A program made the translations under genes and the position numbers. Source: Erythrobacter sp. 3-20A1M (GTDB lineage: Bacteria > Pseudomonadota > Alphaproteobacteria > Sphingomonadales > Sphingomonadaceae). Taken from it: DNA of 64,000 nucleotides. Location: contig NZ_CP045200.1 in assembly GCF_018636735.1 (NCBI RefSeq), positions 1,674,001-1,738,000 on the forward strand, read 5' to 3'. The notes under the pieces were generated by a model. The model did not search any database. It was not told the DNA's origin and saw only the letters and a program-made list of their open reading frames with translations. Below, one piece after another: positions 27,202 through 37,417 of this stretch (positions are counted from its first letter, which is position 1; each line of letters begins with the position of its first letter).

Positions 27202-27230
27202 GGGGCGGCTCTTCCACCAAGAGCCGCCCC
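27202..27230 (+). terminator. strong rho-independent-type hairpin
   Basis: GGGGCGGCTCTT-ccacc-AAGAGCCGCCCC is a perfect 12-bp stem with a 5-nt loop. It lies downstream of the candidate small gene and 253 nt after ruvB, and before the aconitase stop on the other strand. The 3' flank is CTTCGTATTG, so the T-run is weak. Confidence 0.7.
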
Positions 27231-27311
27231 CTTCGTATTGTTCGCTTGGTCTTGCCCGCGCCGAGCGGGCTCCGCCCCCCCCGCCCTTTTGCGGCAGGCT
27301 GGCGGCGGCGG

Positions 27312-29986
27312 TCAGGCCGCCAGCTTGCGGATCACGTACTGCAGGATGCCGCCGTTGCGGTAATAATCCATCTCGTTTTCGGTATCGATCCGGCACTTGG
27401 CGGTGAAGGTGAAGGACGAACCGTCCTCATGCGTCACCTCGACCTCGACATCCTGGCTCGGCGTCAGGCCCGACAGCCCCTTTATGGTGAAGCTGTCCGA
27501 ACCCTTAAGGCCCAGCGTTTCGCGCGTTTCGCCGTTCTTGAATTGCAGCGGCAGGACGCCCATTCCAACCAGATTGGAGCGGTGGATACGCTCGTAGCTT
27601 TCCACGATCACGGCGCGCACACCCAGCAGGATGGTGCCCTTCGCCGCCCAGTCGCGGCTGGAGCCGGTGCCGTATTCCTTGCCCGCGACGACCACCAGCG
27701 GAGTGCCGTCCTCGCGGTGCTTCATCGCCGCATCGTAGATCGGCATCTGTTCACCCTCGTAGGTGGTGAAGCCGCCCTCGACGCCCGGCACCATCTCGTT
27801 CTTGATGCGGATATTGGCGAAGGTGCCGCGCATCATGACTTCGTGGTTGCCCCGGCGTGAGCCGTAGGAGTTGAAGTCCGCCTTCGCGACCTGATGCTCG
27901 CGCAGGTACTGGCCTGCCGGGCTGTCTTCCTTGATCGATCCAGCGGGGGAGATGTGGTCGGTCGTGACCGAATCGCCCAGCACCGCAAGCGGCTTCGCCT
28001 CGACGATGTCGGCGATCGGCGCGGGGGTCATCTCCATCCCGTCGAAGAAGGGCGGGCTGGCGACATAGGTGCTGCCCGGGTTCCAGTTGTAGGTATCGGA
28101 CGCCTCGACCTTCACCGCCTGCCAGTGCTCGTCGCCCTTGTAGACGTCGGCATAGCGGCGCTCGAACATACCACGATCGATATTGGCCGCGCGCAGATCG
28201 GCGATCTCCTGTGTCGTCGGCCACAGATCGGCCAGCATGACGTCGTTGCCGTCCTGGTCCTGCCCGATCGGGGTTTCGGTGATGTCCTCGGTCACCGTTC
28301 CCTTGAGCGCATAGGCAACCACCAGCGGCGGGCTGGCAAGGAAGTTCGCGCGCACGTCCGGCGAGACGCGGCCTTCGAAGTTGCGGTTGCCCGACAGCAC
28401 CGACGCAGCGACGATGTCGTTGCCGTTGATCGCCTTGCTGATCGGCTCGGCCAGCGGACCCGAATTGCCGATGCAGGTGGTGCAGCCGTAACCAACGAGG
28501 TCGAAACCGATCGCGTTCAGATCGTCCTGCAAGCCGGATTTCACCAGATAGTCGGTCACGACCTGCGATCCGGGGGCTAGGCTGGTCTTCACCCAGGGCT
28601 TGGGCTTAAGACCCTTCGCGTTCGCCTTCTGGGCGACGAGGCCGGCGGCGATCAGCACGTCGGGGTTGGAGGTGTTGGTGCAGCTGGTGATCGCGGCGAT
28701 CACCACATCGCCATCGCCGATGTCGTGGTCGCGATCATTCACATCGACGCGAACGGGCGCGCTTTTGTTGTAGAGGCGCTCGAGGTCGGAATTGAACAGC
28801 TCGTCCACCTCCGGCAGCGCGACCTTGTCCTGCGGGCGCTTCGGACCGGCGAGGCTGGGGACGACCTTCGACAGGTCGAGCTCCAGCGTGCTGGAGAAGA
28901 TCGGATCCGGATTGGCCGGATCGTGCCAGAAGCCCTGCTCCTTCGCATAGGCTTCGACCAGCGCGATGCGGTGCTCCTCGCGGCCCGTCAGGCGCAGATA
29001 GTCGAGCGTCTTGTCGTCGATGCCGAAGAAGCCGCAGGTCGCGCCGTATTCCGGCGACATGTTGGCGAGCGTCGCGCGGTCGGCGAGGCTCAGGGTCGAG
29101 AGGCCGGGGCCGAAATATTCGACGAACTTGCCGACCACTCCGTGCTGGCGCAGCATCTGGGTTGCGGTCAGCACGAGGTCGGTCGCGGTCACGCCTTCGG
29201 CCAGCTGGCCGGTGAACTTGAAGCCGACGACCTCGGGGATTAGCATGGAGATCGGCTGGCCCAGCATCGCTGCCTCGGCCTCGATCCCGCCGACGCCCCA
29301 GCCCAGCACGCCCAGGCCGTTGACCATGGTGGTATGGCTGTCGGTGCCGACGCAGGTGTCGGGATAGGCGACCTGCGTGCCGTCCTGATCGCTATCGGTC
29401 CAAACGCATTGCGCGATGTGTTCCAGGTTCACCTGGTGGCAGATGCCGGTGCCCGGGGGCACCGCAGAAAGTTCTCGAAGCTCTTCGAGCCCCATTTGAG
29501 GAAGTCGTAGCGCTCTGCATTGCGCTGGTATTCCAGCGCCATGTTCTGTTCCATCGCCTTGGGATGGCCGAATTCGTCGACCATCACCGAGTGGTCGATG
29601 ACGAGGTTCACCGCGACCTGCGGGTTGATCTTGGCGGTGTCGCCACCGAGCGAGGCGATCGCATCGCGCATCGCCGCGAGGTCGACCACGCAGGGAACGC
29701 CGGTGAAATCCTGCAACAGCACGCGCGCGGGGCGATACTGGATTTCGCCGCCCGTATGCGGGTTCTTCTGCCAGTCGGCGATCGCCTTCACATGATCGGT
29801 GGAGACGGTCTTGCCGCCATCCTCGAACCGCAGCATGTTCTCGAACAGCGCCTTCATGCTGAAGGGCAGGCGGCTGACGTCTCCCACTTTCTCTGCCGCC
29901 TTCGCGAAGGAGTAGTAAGCGTACTCCTTGCCATCAACGGTCATCGTGCTGCGGGTGCCGAGCGTGTCCTTGCCGACCTCTGTCAT
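27312..29986 (-). pseudogene. acnA: aconitate hydratase A, interrupted by a one-base frameshift
   Basis: Two frames together encode a full AcnA. The upstream part (from the ATG at 29986, GGACAGG ribosome-binding site) ends its homology at WGSKSFENF. The downstream part resumes at [14 protein letters not shown] and runs to the normal C-terminus, including the iron-sulfur cysteines in [10 protein letters not shown] and [11 protein letters not shown]. Between them at 29460-29467 the coding strand reads CTGCGGTG, eight bases where nine are expected. Adding one base gives 891 residues, the exact length of E. coli AcnA. All else looks intact, so a sequencing or assembly error is as likely as a true mutation. 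Confidence 0.93.
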
Positions 29987-30115
29987 GGGGAAGCCTGTCC
30001 TTTCACTGTCGATAGAAGCGGGGTTCTCGACAGACCAATGGTCGAGCGCCGCGAATGTGCCGATCCGTTGCGCCATGCAACGCGCGCCGTCAAGGTGAGC
30101 GCCCCTGACGCGGCG

Positions 30116-31000
30116 CTAAACCCGGGCCTGTTCGGGCTCGTTTCGCCGGGCCCCGATCCAGCAGCCGACCACGATCAGCATCGCGCCGAGGATGGTGGTG
30201 CCGCGCACGATCTCCGCGAAGAAGAGCCAGCCGAACAGGGATGCCCACAGAAAGCCGGAATATTCGATCGGCACCAGGATCTGCGCCTCGGCCCGCGCGT
30301 AGGCCCAGGCGAGCACCAGCGATCCGCACGCGGTGAGGGCACCTGCGATGGCGACGCCCGGTATCGCGGCCGGTGTGGCAAGCTCGAACAGCCACGGTGC
30401 GAACAGGCCCAGCACGATCACTCCCATGCCGGCGTGGAACACCGTCACCTCCAGCGGCGGCGCCAGCGTGGCCTGACGGCGCATGAGCACGAGATTCCAT
30501 GCATAGAGCAGCGCCGAAAACAGGATTGCTGCTAGACCCATCGCCGCGTCGGGCGTCATCCTTTCCTGCCCGATCCGCCCGCCCACGATGATCAGCGTAC
30601 CGATGAGACCCAGCACTGCCGCCCAAATCGCGCGGCGGTGGATGGTCTCCCCGAGCATGATCGCGGCAAGCCAGAGTGCGACGAGCGGTGCGACGAAGGA
30701 TATCGCGATAGTTTCCGCGATCGGCAGCTTGGTCAGCGCATAGAAGAACGCCAGCGCCATGATCGATGCGACCACGCCGCGCAGCAGGTGGATACGCAAC
30801 ACCGGCGCAGGCGGCCTGCGCGCGCCCGTCGCCAGCCATACAGGAAGGGCGAAGACCAGCGCGAAGGCCGAGCGCAACAGGCTGGCACTGTAGGCCCCCA
30901 GGGCCAAGGCCGCACCTTTCATAAAGGCATCCATCAGGGCAAGCAGCCCGATCCCCGCGAAGGCGGCGAGGATCGGCAGAAGGGGATGCTCGCGGCCCAT
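30116..31000 (-). CDS. EamA/DMT-family transporter
   Basis: The 294-residue membrane protein has about ten transmembrane helices in two EamA repeats. Each repeat ends in a conserved glycine-rich helix (AVLGLIGTLIIVGGR and LGAMLIVVGCWIGARR). Members export amino acids or metabolites or are uncharacterised; no substrate can be read from the sequence. It is transcribed in the same direction as aconitase, separated by about 115 nt, and probably has its own promoter. Confidence 0.9.
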   Translation of the reverse strand: MGREHPLLPILAAFAGIGLLALMDAFMKGAALALGAYSASLLRSAFALVFALPVWLATGARRPPAPVLRIHLLRGVVASIMALAFFYALTKLPIAETIAISFVAPLVALWLAAIMLGETIHRRAIWAAVLGLIGTLIIVGGRIGQERMTPDAAMGLAAILFSALLYAWNLVLMRRQATLAPPLEVTVFHAGMGVIVLGLFAPWLFELATPAAIPGVAIAGALTACGSLVLAWAYARAEAQILVPIEYSGFLWASLFGWLFFAEIVRGTTILGAMLIVVGCWIGARRNEPEQARV

Positions 31001-31159
31001 CGGTCCAGTGGCTTACCCCCACGTTGCATGGCTGTCACGCCGGGCCGCAAACCGCCCTCGATTCAGCTTCCTGCAAGCCGGGATGCTTGATGACGGGGAG
31101 CGATTGCGGCACATTTGCCGCGCACCGCGTTCTCTTTAGACGCGCCGACCCATACGGAT

Positions 31160-32572
31160 ATGTCCCCGATGCCCAGAACCCTTTCCCTCTCGCTGCTCCT
31201 CGCCGGGGCGAGCTTCGCCTTCACGGCTCCCGGTCAAGCGCAGTCCGCCGACCCGGCCAATCTGCTGCCGCAGGAGCGCGCGCCCGCCGCTGCGCCGAAG
31301 ACGCCTGCGCAGGCAGATTCGCAGGACCCGGATTATGACCGCCCTACGGTCGACTCGGCGTTCGCGGCCTACAGCGATCCGGTCGTGCAGAAGGTCGATC
31401 CCCTGATCCAGCACTGGAGCGCTGCTCAGGCGCGCTCGCTGGTGTCGTTGATCGAGTCGATCGGCAAAGAGGGTCTCGAACCTTCCGATTACGATCTAGC
31501 TGGGCTGCGGGCCGCGATCGATGCGGGGGATGGGGCGGCGCTGGACGATGCGGCCAGCCAGCGCTTCGTGTGGTTGATCGAGGACATGCGCGACGGCCGC
31601 ACGCCGATGGCGGCGCGCAAGCAGTGGTTCGTCGTCGATCCCGACCCCGATCGCTATCCGACCGGGACGGTCATGGCGACGGCACTGAAAAGCGACGACC
31701 TGGCCGCTGCGCTGAAGTCCGTTGCGCCGGTTCACCCCGATTACGCGGTACTGAAGGCGGAGCTGGCGAAGGCGAAGCCGGGCTCCGACCGAGCGCGGCT
31801 GGTGCGCGCGAACATGGATCGCTGGCGCTGGCTGGCGCGCGATCTGGGCTCGCAGTATCTCATCACCAACGTGCCGGAGTTCCAGCTGCGCCTGAAGGTC
31901 GGCGACAAGATCGTGCGGACGTACAAGACCGTGGTCGGAAAACCCGGTCGGACCGCGACCCCGCAACTTGCCGAGCAGGTCGAAGGTGTGATCCTCAACC
32001 CCACCTGGACCGTGCCGCAATCGATCGTAAAGGGCGAAGGATTGGGCACCAAGGTGCTCAACAATCCCGGCTGGGCGCGCAATGCGGGCTACAAGGCGAC
32101 CCGGGGCGAGAACGGCTATATCAGCGTGGTGCAGCAGCCGGGGCCGGGCAATTCGCTGGGCCTGATGAAGCTCGACATGCCCAATCCGCATGCGATCTTC
32201 CTCCACGACACCCCCGCGCGCCAGCTCTTCAACCAGAGCGATCGGGCGCTGTCGCACGGCTGCATCCGCACCGAGCGGGCGAGCGAGCTCGCGTTGACGC
32301 TGGCCATCCTGCAGGCCGGCCTGACCGCGGAAGAGGGTGTGGAGAAGCTGACTTCGGGCGAATACACCCGGGTTGCGTTCCAGAAGAGCATGCCGGTCTA
32401 CATCACCTATTTCACCATGGCGACGAACATCGATGGCAAGCTGGCGAAGTTCGACGACATCTACGACCGCGACGCGCCGGTCATCGCTTCCTTCGATCAG
32501 CCGCGCGTGGCCAACCGGGCGCGCAAGACGAGCGAGGAAGTGGTGGAGATCGTGGACGACCTGAAGACCTGA
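31160..32572 (+). CDS. L,D-transpeptidase, YcbB-like
   Basis: The product of about 470 residues has a signal peptide (MPRTLSLSLLLAGASFAFTA), an N-terminal scaffold domain and a YkuD catalytic domain with Cys368 in LSHGCIRTE. This architecture is that of LdtD/YcbB, which forms 3-3 cross-links in peptidoglycan or attaches proteins. The start could be the ATG at 31160 or at 31169; the second has GGAT at about 9 nt. It is convergent with another L,D-transpeptidase gene, with only 19 nt between the stops. Confidence 0.9.
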   Translation: MSPMPRTLSLSLLLAGASFAFTAPGQAQSADPANLLPQERAPAAAPKTPAQADSQDPDYDRPTVDSAFAAYSDPVVQKVDPLIQHWSAAQARSLVSLIESIGKEGLEPSDYDLAGLRAAIDAGDGAALDDAASQRFVWLIEDMRDGRTPMAARKQWFVVDPDPDRYPTGTVMATALKSDDLAAALKSVAPVHPDYAVLKAELAKAKPGSDRARLVRANMDRWRWLARDLGSQYLITNVPEFQLRLKVGDKIVRTYKTVVGKPGRTATPQLAEQVEGVILNPTWTVPQSIVKGEGLGTKVLNNPGWARNAGYKATRGENGYISVVQQPGPGNSLGLMKLDMPNPHAIFLHDTPARQLFNQSDRALSHGCIRTERASELALTLAILQAGLTAEEGVEKLTSGEYTRVAFQKSMPVYITYFTMATNIDGKLAKFDDIYDRDAPVIASFDQPRVANRARKTSEEVVEIVDDLKT

Positions 32573-32591
32573 CCGGGCGCGGCCCGGGCGG

Positions 32592-33302
32592 TCAGTAGGC
32601 CCCGGGGTTGTAGCGCTGCATATCGGTCGGTTCGCCCGGCAGGATCAGGCGCGGGCCTTCCTCCGTCGGCGACGCGGCGGTGGAACCGTCTTCCGCCAAG
32701 CCGAGGCGCTCGGAATAGAGCAGCCGCCCGCCGGACAGGTTGAGCAGGGCCTGCTTGAACTCCGCCTCGCCCATGGCGAAGCAGCCGTTCGACCGTCCCA
32801 GCTTGCCGTAGCGCGCGATGTGTTCGGGCTCGGCATAGGATGCGCGGTGCATCACGATGTAACGCTCGAGCGCGTTGGAATTCGTCGAATCGAGTCCGCC
32901 CAGCCGAATCGAGGTGCCGTAGCGGCCCTTGTACCATTCCCAGGTGATGAACGCGCCCCGGCTGGTCTGGTTGGAGCCTTCCCGGTTGGAGAAGGTGTTG
33001 AGCCAGCCATCGTGCTCCGGATCGGAGCCCATGCCGTGGGCGACGTAATGCGAGCGCACTTCGCCGCGTTCGAGATCGACGAAGTGGAACCGGCGCTGGG
33101 AGGAATGCAGCCCGAAATCGGCAATGCCGACGATATCGGGGCGCCAGATCACACTGCCGGCCTTGGCGAGTTCGCGCTTGGCGATCTCGGCCAGTTGCCG
33201 GTCGCGCACGTTACCCGCGATCGGTTGAGCGAAGACCCGCCCGGGCAGCAGGCTTGCCGCACCGACCGCGAGAGATGATTTGAGGAGATCGCGACGCTTC
33301 AT
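32592..33302 (-). CDS. L,D-transpeptidase-like protein (YkuD_2 family), Tat-exported
   Basis: The 236-residue product begins MKRRDLLKSSLAVGAASLLP, a twin-arginine signal. The mature part is a YkuD_2 (murein L,D-transpeptidase catalytic) domain with VMHRASYAE and the active-site Cys174 in GRSNGCFAM. It is predicted to act on peptidoglycan in the periplasm. It faces the YcbB-like gene tail to tail. Confidence 0.88.
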   Translation of the reverse strand: MKRRDLLKSSLAVGAASLLPGRVFAQPIAGNVRDRQLAEIAKRELAKAGSVIWRPDIVGIADFGLHSSQRRFHFVDLERGEVRSHYVAHGMGSDPEHDGWLNTFSNREGSNQTSRGAFITWEWYKGRYGTSIRLGGLDSTNSNALERYIVMHRASYAEPEHIARYGKLGRSNGCFAMGEAEFKQALLNLSGGRLLYSERLGLAEDGSTAASPTEEGPRLILPGEPTDMQRYNPGAY

Positions 33303-33326
33303 CGTTCATGTGTGCCATAGCGCGGC

Positions 33327-34343
33327 TTAACGGGGCCTTGAAGCGCGAGCGGCACTGCCTCCCGAGGTTTCGGCGTGGAAGCGCCACCGTTCGTCGTTCA
33401 TCGCAGGCGCGCTGCTCGCCACGGTGCTTGCGATCGGTGGAGCGAACCGTGCATTCTCTTGCGCCATGGCGAGCATGGATCGGGCATGGCGACCCGCCAC
33501 CTCATGCTGGTCCGCGCCGTATCCGCCGCCGAGCGCGCTCGCGACCGGCAGGCCGCGCCGACGCGCCTCGGCCACGACATAGCGGTCGCGCGCGTCCAGG
33601 CCCGCATCGCTCAGCGCGAGCCGGCCGAGCTTGTCGTCGCGGTGCGGATCGACCCCGGCCTGATAGAGCACGAGGTCGGGCGCGAACGCGTCCATCACCT
33701 CGGGCAGATGCCGTGCCAGTGCCTCAAGATAGGCTGCGTCCCCCATCCCGTCCGGCAGCGGCACGTCGCGGTTCGATTGCGCCTTGCGGACGGGGAAGTT
33801 CTTTTCGGCGTGCAGCGAGAGAGTGAAGACGTCGTCGCGCCCGGCCATCAGACTGGCGGTGCCGTCGCCCTGGTGAACATCGCAATCGACGATCAGGATG
33901 CGCCGCACATCACCCTGTGCCAGCAGCCGGTTGGCCGCCACCGCAAGGTCGTTGAAGACGCAGTAACCGGCCCCGCCTTCGTGCAGCGAGTGGTGGCTGC
34001 CGCCCGCACTGTTGGCGGCGTAGCCGTGTTCCATCGCCAGCTGCGCCGCGAGCCAGGTGCCGCCATTGGTGTGCTGCACGCGCTGCGCAATATGCGCGGT
34101 CACCGGGAATCCGATCCGCCGCTCCCGCTCGCGCGGCACGGTCTGGGTCAGCACCTGCTCGACATAGGCCGGGTCATGCACCGCCTCCAGCCATTCGCGT
34201 GGGCAGGGCGGCGGCGCGTGCTCGGCCAGCGGATAGCCACTCTCGCGCAAGATGCGCATGACCAGCTGGTACTTGTCGAACTTGAACGTGCCCCGCTCCG
34301 GCGGCGGTGCCATGTAGTCGACGTGATGAACGACGTGGAGCAA
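33327..34343 (-). CDS. histone deacetylase-superfamily amidohydrolase
   Basis: The 338-residue zinc enzyme has the HDAC-type markers VHHVDYMAPP at the N-terminus, the HHS/HEGGAGYCVFND catalytic-histidine region, DCDVHQGDGTA (zinc Asp and His) and YQAGVDPHRDDKLG (second zinc Asp). Bacterial members deacetylate acetyl-lysine, polyamines or acetoin-related compounds. The substrate is unknown. I chose a TTG start at 34343 because the N-terminal VHH motif needs to be included. This TTG lies 2 nt after the stop of the upstream gene, consistent with translational coupling. Confidence 0.85.
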   Translation of the reverse strand: MLHVVHHVDYMAPPPERGTFKFDKYQLVMRILRESGYPLAEHAPPPCPREWLEAVHDPAYVEQVLTQTVPRERERRIGFPVTAHIAQRVQHTNGGTWLAAQLAMEHGYAANSAGGSHHSLHEGGAGYCVFNDLAVAANRLLAQGDVRRILIVDCDVHQGDGTASLMAGRDDVFTLSLHAEKNFPVRKAQSNRDVPLPDGMGDAAYLEALARHLPEVMDAFAPDLVLYQAGVDPHRDDKLGRLALSDAGLDARDRYVVAEARRRGLPVASALGGGYGADQHEVAGRHARSMLAMAQENARFAPPIASTVASSAPAMNDERWRFHAETSGGSAARASRPR

Positions 34344-34345
34344 GG

Positions 34346-35110
34346 TCAGGCGGTGGAGGCCGGATGTATCGGCGTCCCCGAACGATCGCCTCCCGTAGCG
34401 GGCGGGCGGCCGAGCCAGTACCCGGCGGCGAGGCCCGATCCCATCCAGCATGCCATCAGTCCGACCAGCAGGGAATCCCATGTCATCAATCCCCATACGA
34501 CCGCGCTAGGTTGACCCATCGCCAGCGTATGATCGAGCTGGTGAAGCTGCTGCGCCGGGAGCGCCGCGAGCATGAAGAGCGCGCCCGCGAGTAGCGCACG
34601 GAGCCATCCGGAGGTGTAGGCGCGGCGCAATGTCATGGATCGATCTCCCAGCAGCGGTCCGACCAGGAAGATCAGCATTGGAAGCGTTGCGATCTGGTAG
34701 AGGACCGTGACGACCTGAAGAGTGGTGCCGCTAAGGACCTGTCCCAGCGCATAGCCGATCGCCGTCACGACCGCGTTCACACCTATCGCGATCAGGAACG
34801 GGCCCCAGGCGATTGTCCTCAAGTCCCACCAACGGTGCCGCGCACCGCCATGAAAACGCGCGGCAGCGAAGATCGCCAGCGCGAGGCCGGTTAGTTTGGC
34901 ATAGCCGAACGCCCAACGGGTAGGGTCCATCGCCAACGCGTTGAAGGCATCCTTGCTGGCAAACATGCCCAGCTTTATCTCGGCGATATGCTGCACGAAT
35001 TCGGGCACGATCGCCAGCAGAGGGATGATCGGGGCGAAGCGGAATAGCGACGCCCCGCCAATGAATGTCGTCCGTAGCCCACCGCCAATTGCGCGGATTA
35101 CCGCGTTCAC
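34346..35110 (-). CDS. hypothetical integral membrane protein
   Basis: The 254-residue product has about six hydrophobic segments (for example [28 protein letters not shown] and [15 protein letters not shown]). I do not recognise a family. The GTG start overlaps the ispG stop (GTGA), and the stop lies 2 nt from the HDAC-family start. It is therefore the middle gene of an ispG-membrane protein-deacetylase operon. Confidence 0.75.
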   Translation of the reverse strand: MNAVIRAIGGGLRTTFIGGASLFRFAPIIPLLAIVPEFVQHIAEIKLGMFASKDAFNALAMDPTRWAFGYAKLTGLALAIFAAARFHGGARHRWWDLRTIAWGPFLIAIGVNAVVTAIGYALGQVLSGTTLQVVTVLYQIATLPMLIFLVGPLLGDRSMTLRRAYTSGWLRALLAGALFMLAALPAQQLHQLDHTLAMGQPSAVVWGLMTWDSLLVGLMACWMGSGLAAGYWLGRPPATGGDRSGTPIHPASTA

Positions 35111-36252
35111 TCCGCCGCCACCGGCTCGGCTTCGCCCGCGTCGGTCGATTCCGCCTCGATGGCGGCGGCGCGTTCCTCGACCAGCTGCACGATGTGGTCG
35201 AGCATGTCGGCGTTCTCGATATGATGATCCTTCACGCCCGACAGGTAAACCATGTGCTTGCCGTTGCCGCCGCCGGTCAGCCCGATATCCGTCTCGCGCG
35301 CCTCGCCCGGGCCGTTGACCACACAGCCGAGGACGGACAGCGACAGCGGCGTCTTGATATGCTGCAGCCGGTCCTCCAGCGCCTGGACGGTGCGGATCAC
35401 GTCGAAGCCCTGGCGCGCGCAGCTGGGGCAGGAGACGACCCGCACGCCGCGGGTGCGCAGGCCCAGCGCCTTCAGCATCTCGAAGCCGACGCGAACCTCG
35501 TCCTCCGGCTCGGCCGAGAGGCTGACGCGGATCGTGTCGCCGATGCCGGCCCACAGCAGATTGCCCATGCCGATGGAGGATTTGACCGTGCCGCCGATCA
35601 GCCCCCCAGCCTCGGTTATGCCCAGGTGCAGCGGGCAATCGACCGCTTCGCCCAGCGCCTGGTAGGCCGCGACCGCCAGGAACACGTCGCTGGCTTTCAC
35701 TGCCACCTTGAATTCGTGGAAGTCGTGATCCTGGAGTAGCTTGATATGGTCGAGTGCGCTTTCGACCAGCGCCTCGGGACACGGTTCCCCGTATTTTTCC
35801 AGCAGATCCTTCTCGAGGCTACCCGCGTTCACGCCGATGCGGATGGCGCAGCCGTTCGCCTTCGCGGCGCGCACCACCTCCGCCACGCGATCGGACGAAC
35901 CGATATTGCCAGGATTGATCCGCAGGCAGGCCGCGCCCTTGTCCGCCGCCTCCAGCGCGCGTTTGTAGTGGAAGTGGATGTCGGCGACGATCGGGATGTT
36001 CGACGCGCGCGTGATCTGGTCGAAATGCGCGGTCGCCTCCTCGGTCGGGCAGGAGACTCGGATGATGTCCGCGCCCGCATCCTCGCACCGGCGGATCTGG
36101 TCAATGGTCGCGCCGACATCCTCTGTCGGGGTGTTGGTCATGGTCTGCACCGTGATCGGCGCATCGCCGCCCACGGGAACGCTGCCGACCATGATCTGGC
36201 GGCACTTGCGGCGTTCGATGGTGCGCCAGGGGCGAATGGTGTCGATACTCAT
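35107..36252 (-). CDS. ispG: 4-hydroxy-3-methylbut-2-enyl diphosphate synthase (flavodoxin)
   Basis: This 381-residue iron-sulfur enzyme of the MEP isoprenoid pathway converts MEcPP to HMBPP. The N-terminal TIM-barrel part has [20 protein letters not shown], and the cluster cysteines lie in [10 protein letters not shown] and VNGPGE-flanked [10 protein letters not shown] start it at [11 protein letters not shown] (ATG 36252); the frame is open further but only covers the upstream repeat region. The 28-bp repeat shared with ruvA lies 14-41 nt upstream of the ATG, so it is within the leader or core promoter. Confidence 0.95.
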   Translation of the reverse strand: MSIDTIRPWRTIERRKCRQIMVGSVPVGGDAPITVQTMTNTPTEDVGATIDQIRRCEDAGADIIRVSCPTEEATAHFDQITRASNIPIVADIHFHYKRALEAADKGAACLRINPGNIGSSDRVAEVVRAAKANGCAIRIGVNAGSLEKDLLEKYGEPCPEALVESALDHIKLLQDHDFHEFKVAVKASDVFLAVAAYQALGEAVDCPLHLGITEAGGLIGGTVKSSIGMGNLLWAGIGDTIRVSLSAEPEDEVRVGFEMLKALGLRTRGVRVVSCPSCARQGFDVIRTVQALEDRLQHIKTPLSLSVLGCVVNGPGEARETDIGLTGGGNGKHMVYLSGVKDHHIENADMLDHIVQLVEERAAAIEAESTDAGEAEPVAAE

Positions 36253-36265
36253 CGGGGCAATTCCA

Positions 36266-36293
36266 ACAGGATGGAACACTTGGAACAGTGTCC
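36266..36293 (-). repeat. 28-bp repeat, copy 2 (leader/promoter of ispG)
   Basis: The minus strand here is identical over 28 nt to 25091-25118. As at ruvA, it is preceded by a T-run and C-run (GTTTTTTCCCC at 36310-36300) and oriented toward the downstream gene. It lies 14 nt before the ispG ATG. It is also in the divergent region of zntB, whose ATG is at 36407. Confidence 0.85.
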
Positions 36294-36406
36294 TGGAGGG
36301 GAAAAAACTTCCCGTGCGTCGCGGGATATAATCGCGCCATATTGCGGTTTTGAGAGGGTATGGGGCATGAACGCGCCATAGCATCGACCAGGGGCGTAGG
36401 AAAAGC

Positions 36407-37417
36407 ATGGCATCACGCGGCGGTAATACCGACGGAACGCAAGGCGACACGCCCCTGCTATTCGCCCGCGTGCTGGACGGGAAGGGTGGTGGCCGCCCGA
36501 TCGGATGGGACGAAATCCAGAGCTGGCAGCCCGGGCCGGACGGGGCGGTGCTGTGGATGCATCTGTGCCGCACCGTGCCCGGCATTTACGAATGGCTGCA
36601 GGAACGGTTCGCCATTCCCGAACCGACGGCGGAGCTGCTGACCAGCGACGCGACGCGGCCGCGTGCCTTTCGCGAAGGCAATGCGCTGGTCGCGACCCTG
36701 CGGGGCATCAATTTCAATCCGGGGGCGGAGCCGGAAGACATGGTGTCGATGCAGGTGTGGAGCGACGGCACGCGCCTCGTCACGCTGCGCCGGTTTCCCC
36801 TGCAGACCCCGCGCGACGTGCTCGCCGCGATCGACAAGGGGGCGGGTCCACCTGATGCAGGCGCGGTGGTGACGGAGCTAACGGAGGCGATGGTCACGCG
36901 CATGAACCAGTCCATCGTCGACATGAACGACCATATCGACATGCTCGAGGAAGAGGACATGGACGACGATCCGGAGGAGATGCTGGAAAAGATCGCCACC
37001 ATCCGCCGCAACTGCCTGGGCCTGCAACGCCATATGGGGCCGCAGCACGTCGCGCTGGAGGCGATCAGCCGCGACGCGCCCCCGTGGTTCGAGGATCACG
37101 ACCGGCGCGAGATCGCCGAGACCATCGACCGGCTGCGCCGCTATCTGGACGATATCGACGTGAGCAAGGAAAGCGCGGTGGTGCTGATGGACGAGCTGCG
37201 GACCCGCGCGCTCGCCAGCAACGAACGCGCGACCTACATGTTGACGATCGTGGCGGGCATCTTCCTGCCACTCAGTTTCCTGACCGGCCTGCTCGGCATC
37301 AATGTGGGCGGGATGCCGGGGGTGGAGAACGGGCATGCGTTCTGGTGGGTCGCGGGCGTGTGCGGCGGGATCGGCGTGCTGCTGCTGGCCATCTTCAAGA
37401 AGCTGAAATGGCTTTGA
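36407..37417 (+). CDS. zntB: zinc transporter ZntB, CorA superfamily
   Basis: The 336-residue product has a large cytoplasmic N-terminal domain with acidic coiled-coil segments ([18 protein letters not shown]) and two C-terminal transmembrane helices. The pore signature reads GINVGGMPG, the ZntB variant of the CorA GMN motif. It is predicted to move Zn2+ or another divalent cation across the inner membrane. Its stop overlaps the DUF924 gene start by 10 nt. Confidence 0.92.
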   Translation: MASRGGNTDGTQGDTPLLFARVLDGKGGGRPIGWDEIQSWQPGPDGAVLWMHLCRTVPGIYEWLQERFAIPEPTAELLTSDATRPRAFREGNALVATLRGINFNPGAEPEDMVSMQVWSDGTRLVTLRRFPLQTPRDVLAAIDKGAGPPDAGAVVTELTEAMVTRMNQSIVDMNDHIDMLEEEDMDDDPEEMLEKIATIRRNCLGLQRHMGPQHVALEAISRDAPPWFEDHDRREIAETIDRLRRYLDDIDVSKESAVVLMDELRTRALASNERATYMLTIVAGIFLPLSFLTGLLGINVGGMPGVENGHAFWWVAGVCGGIGVLLLAIFKKLKWL

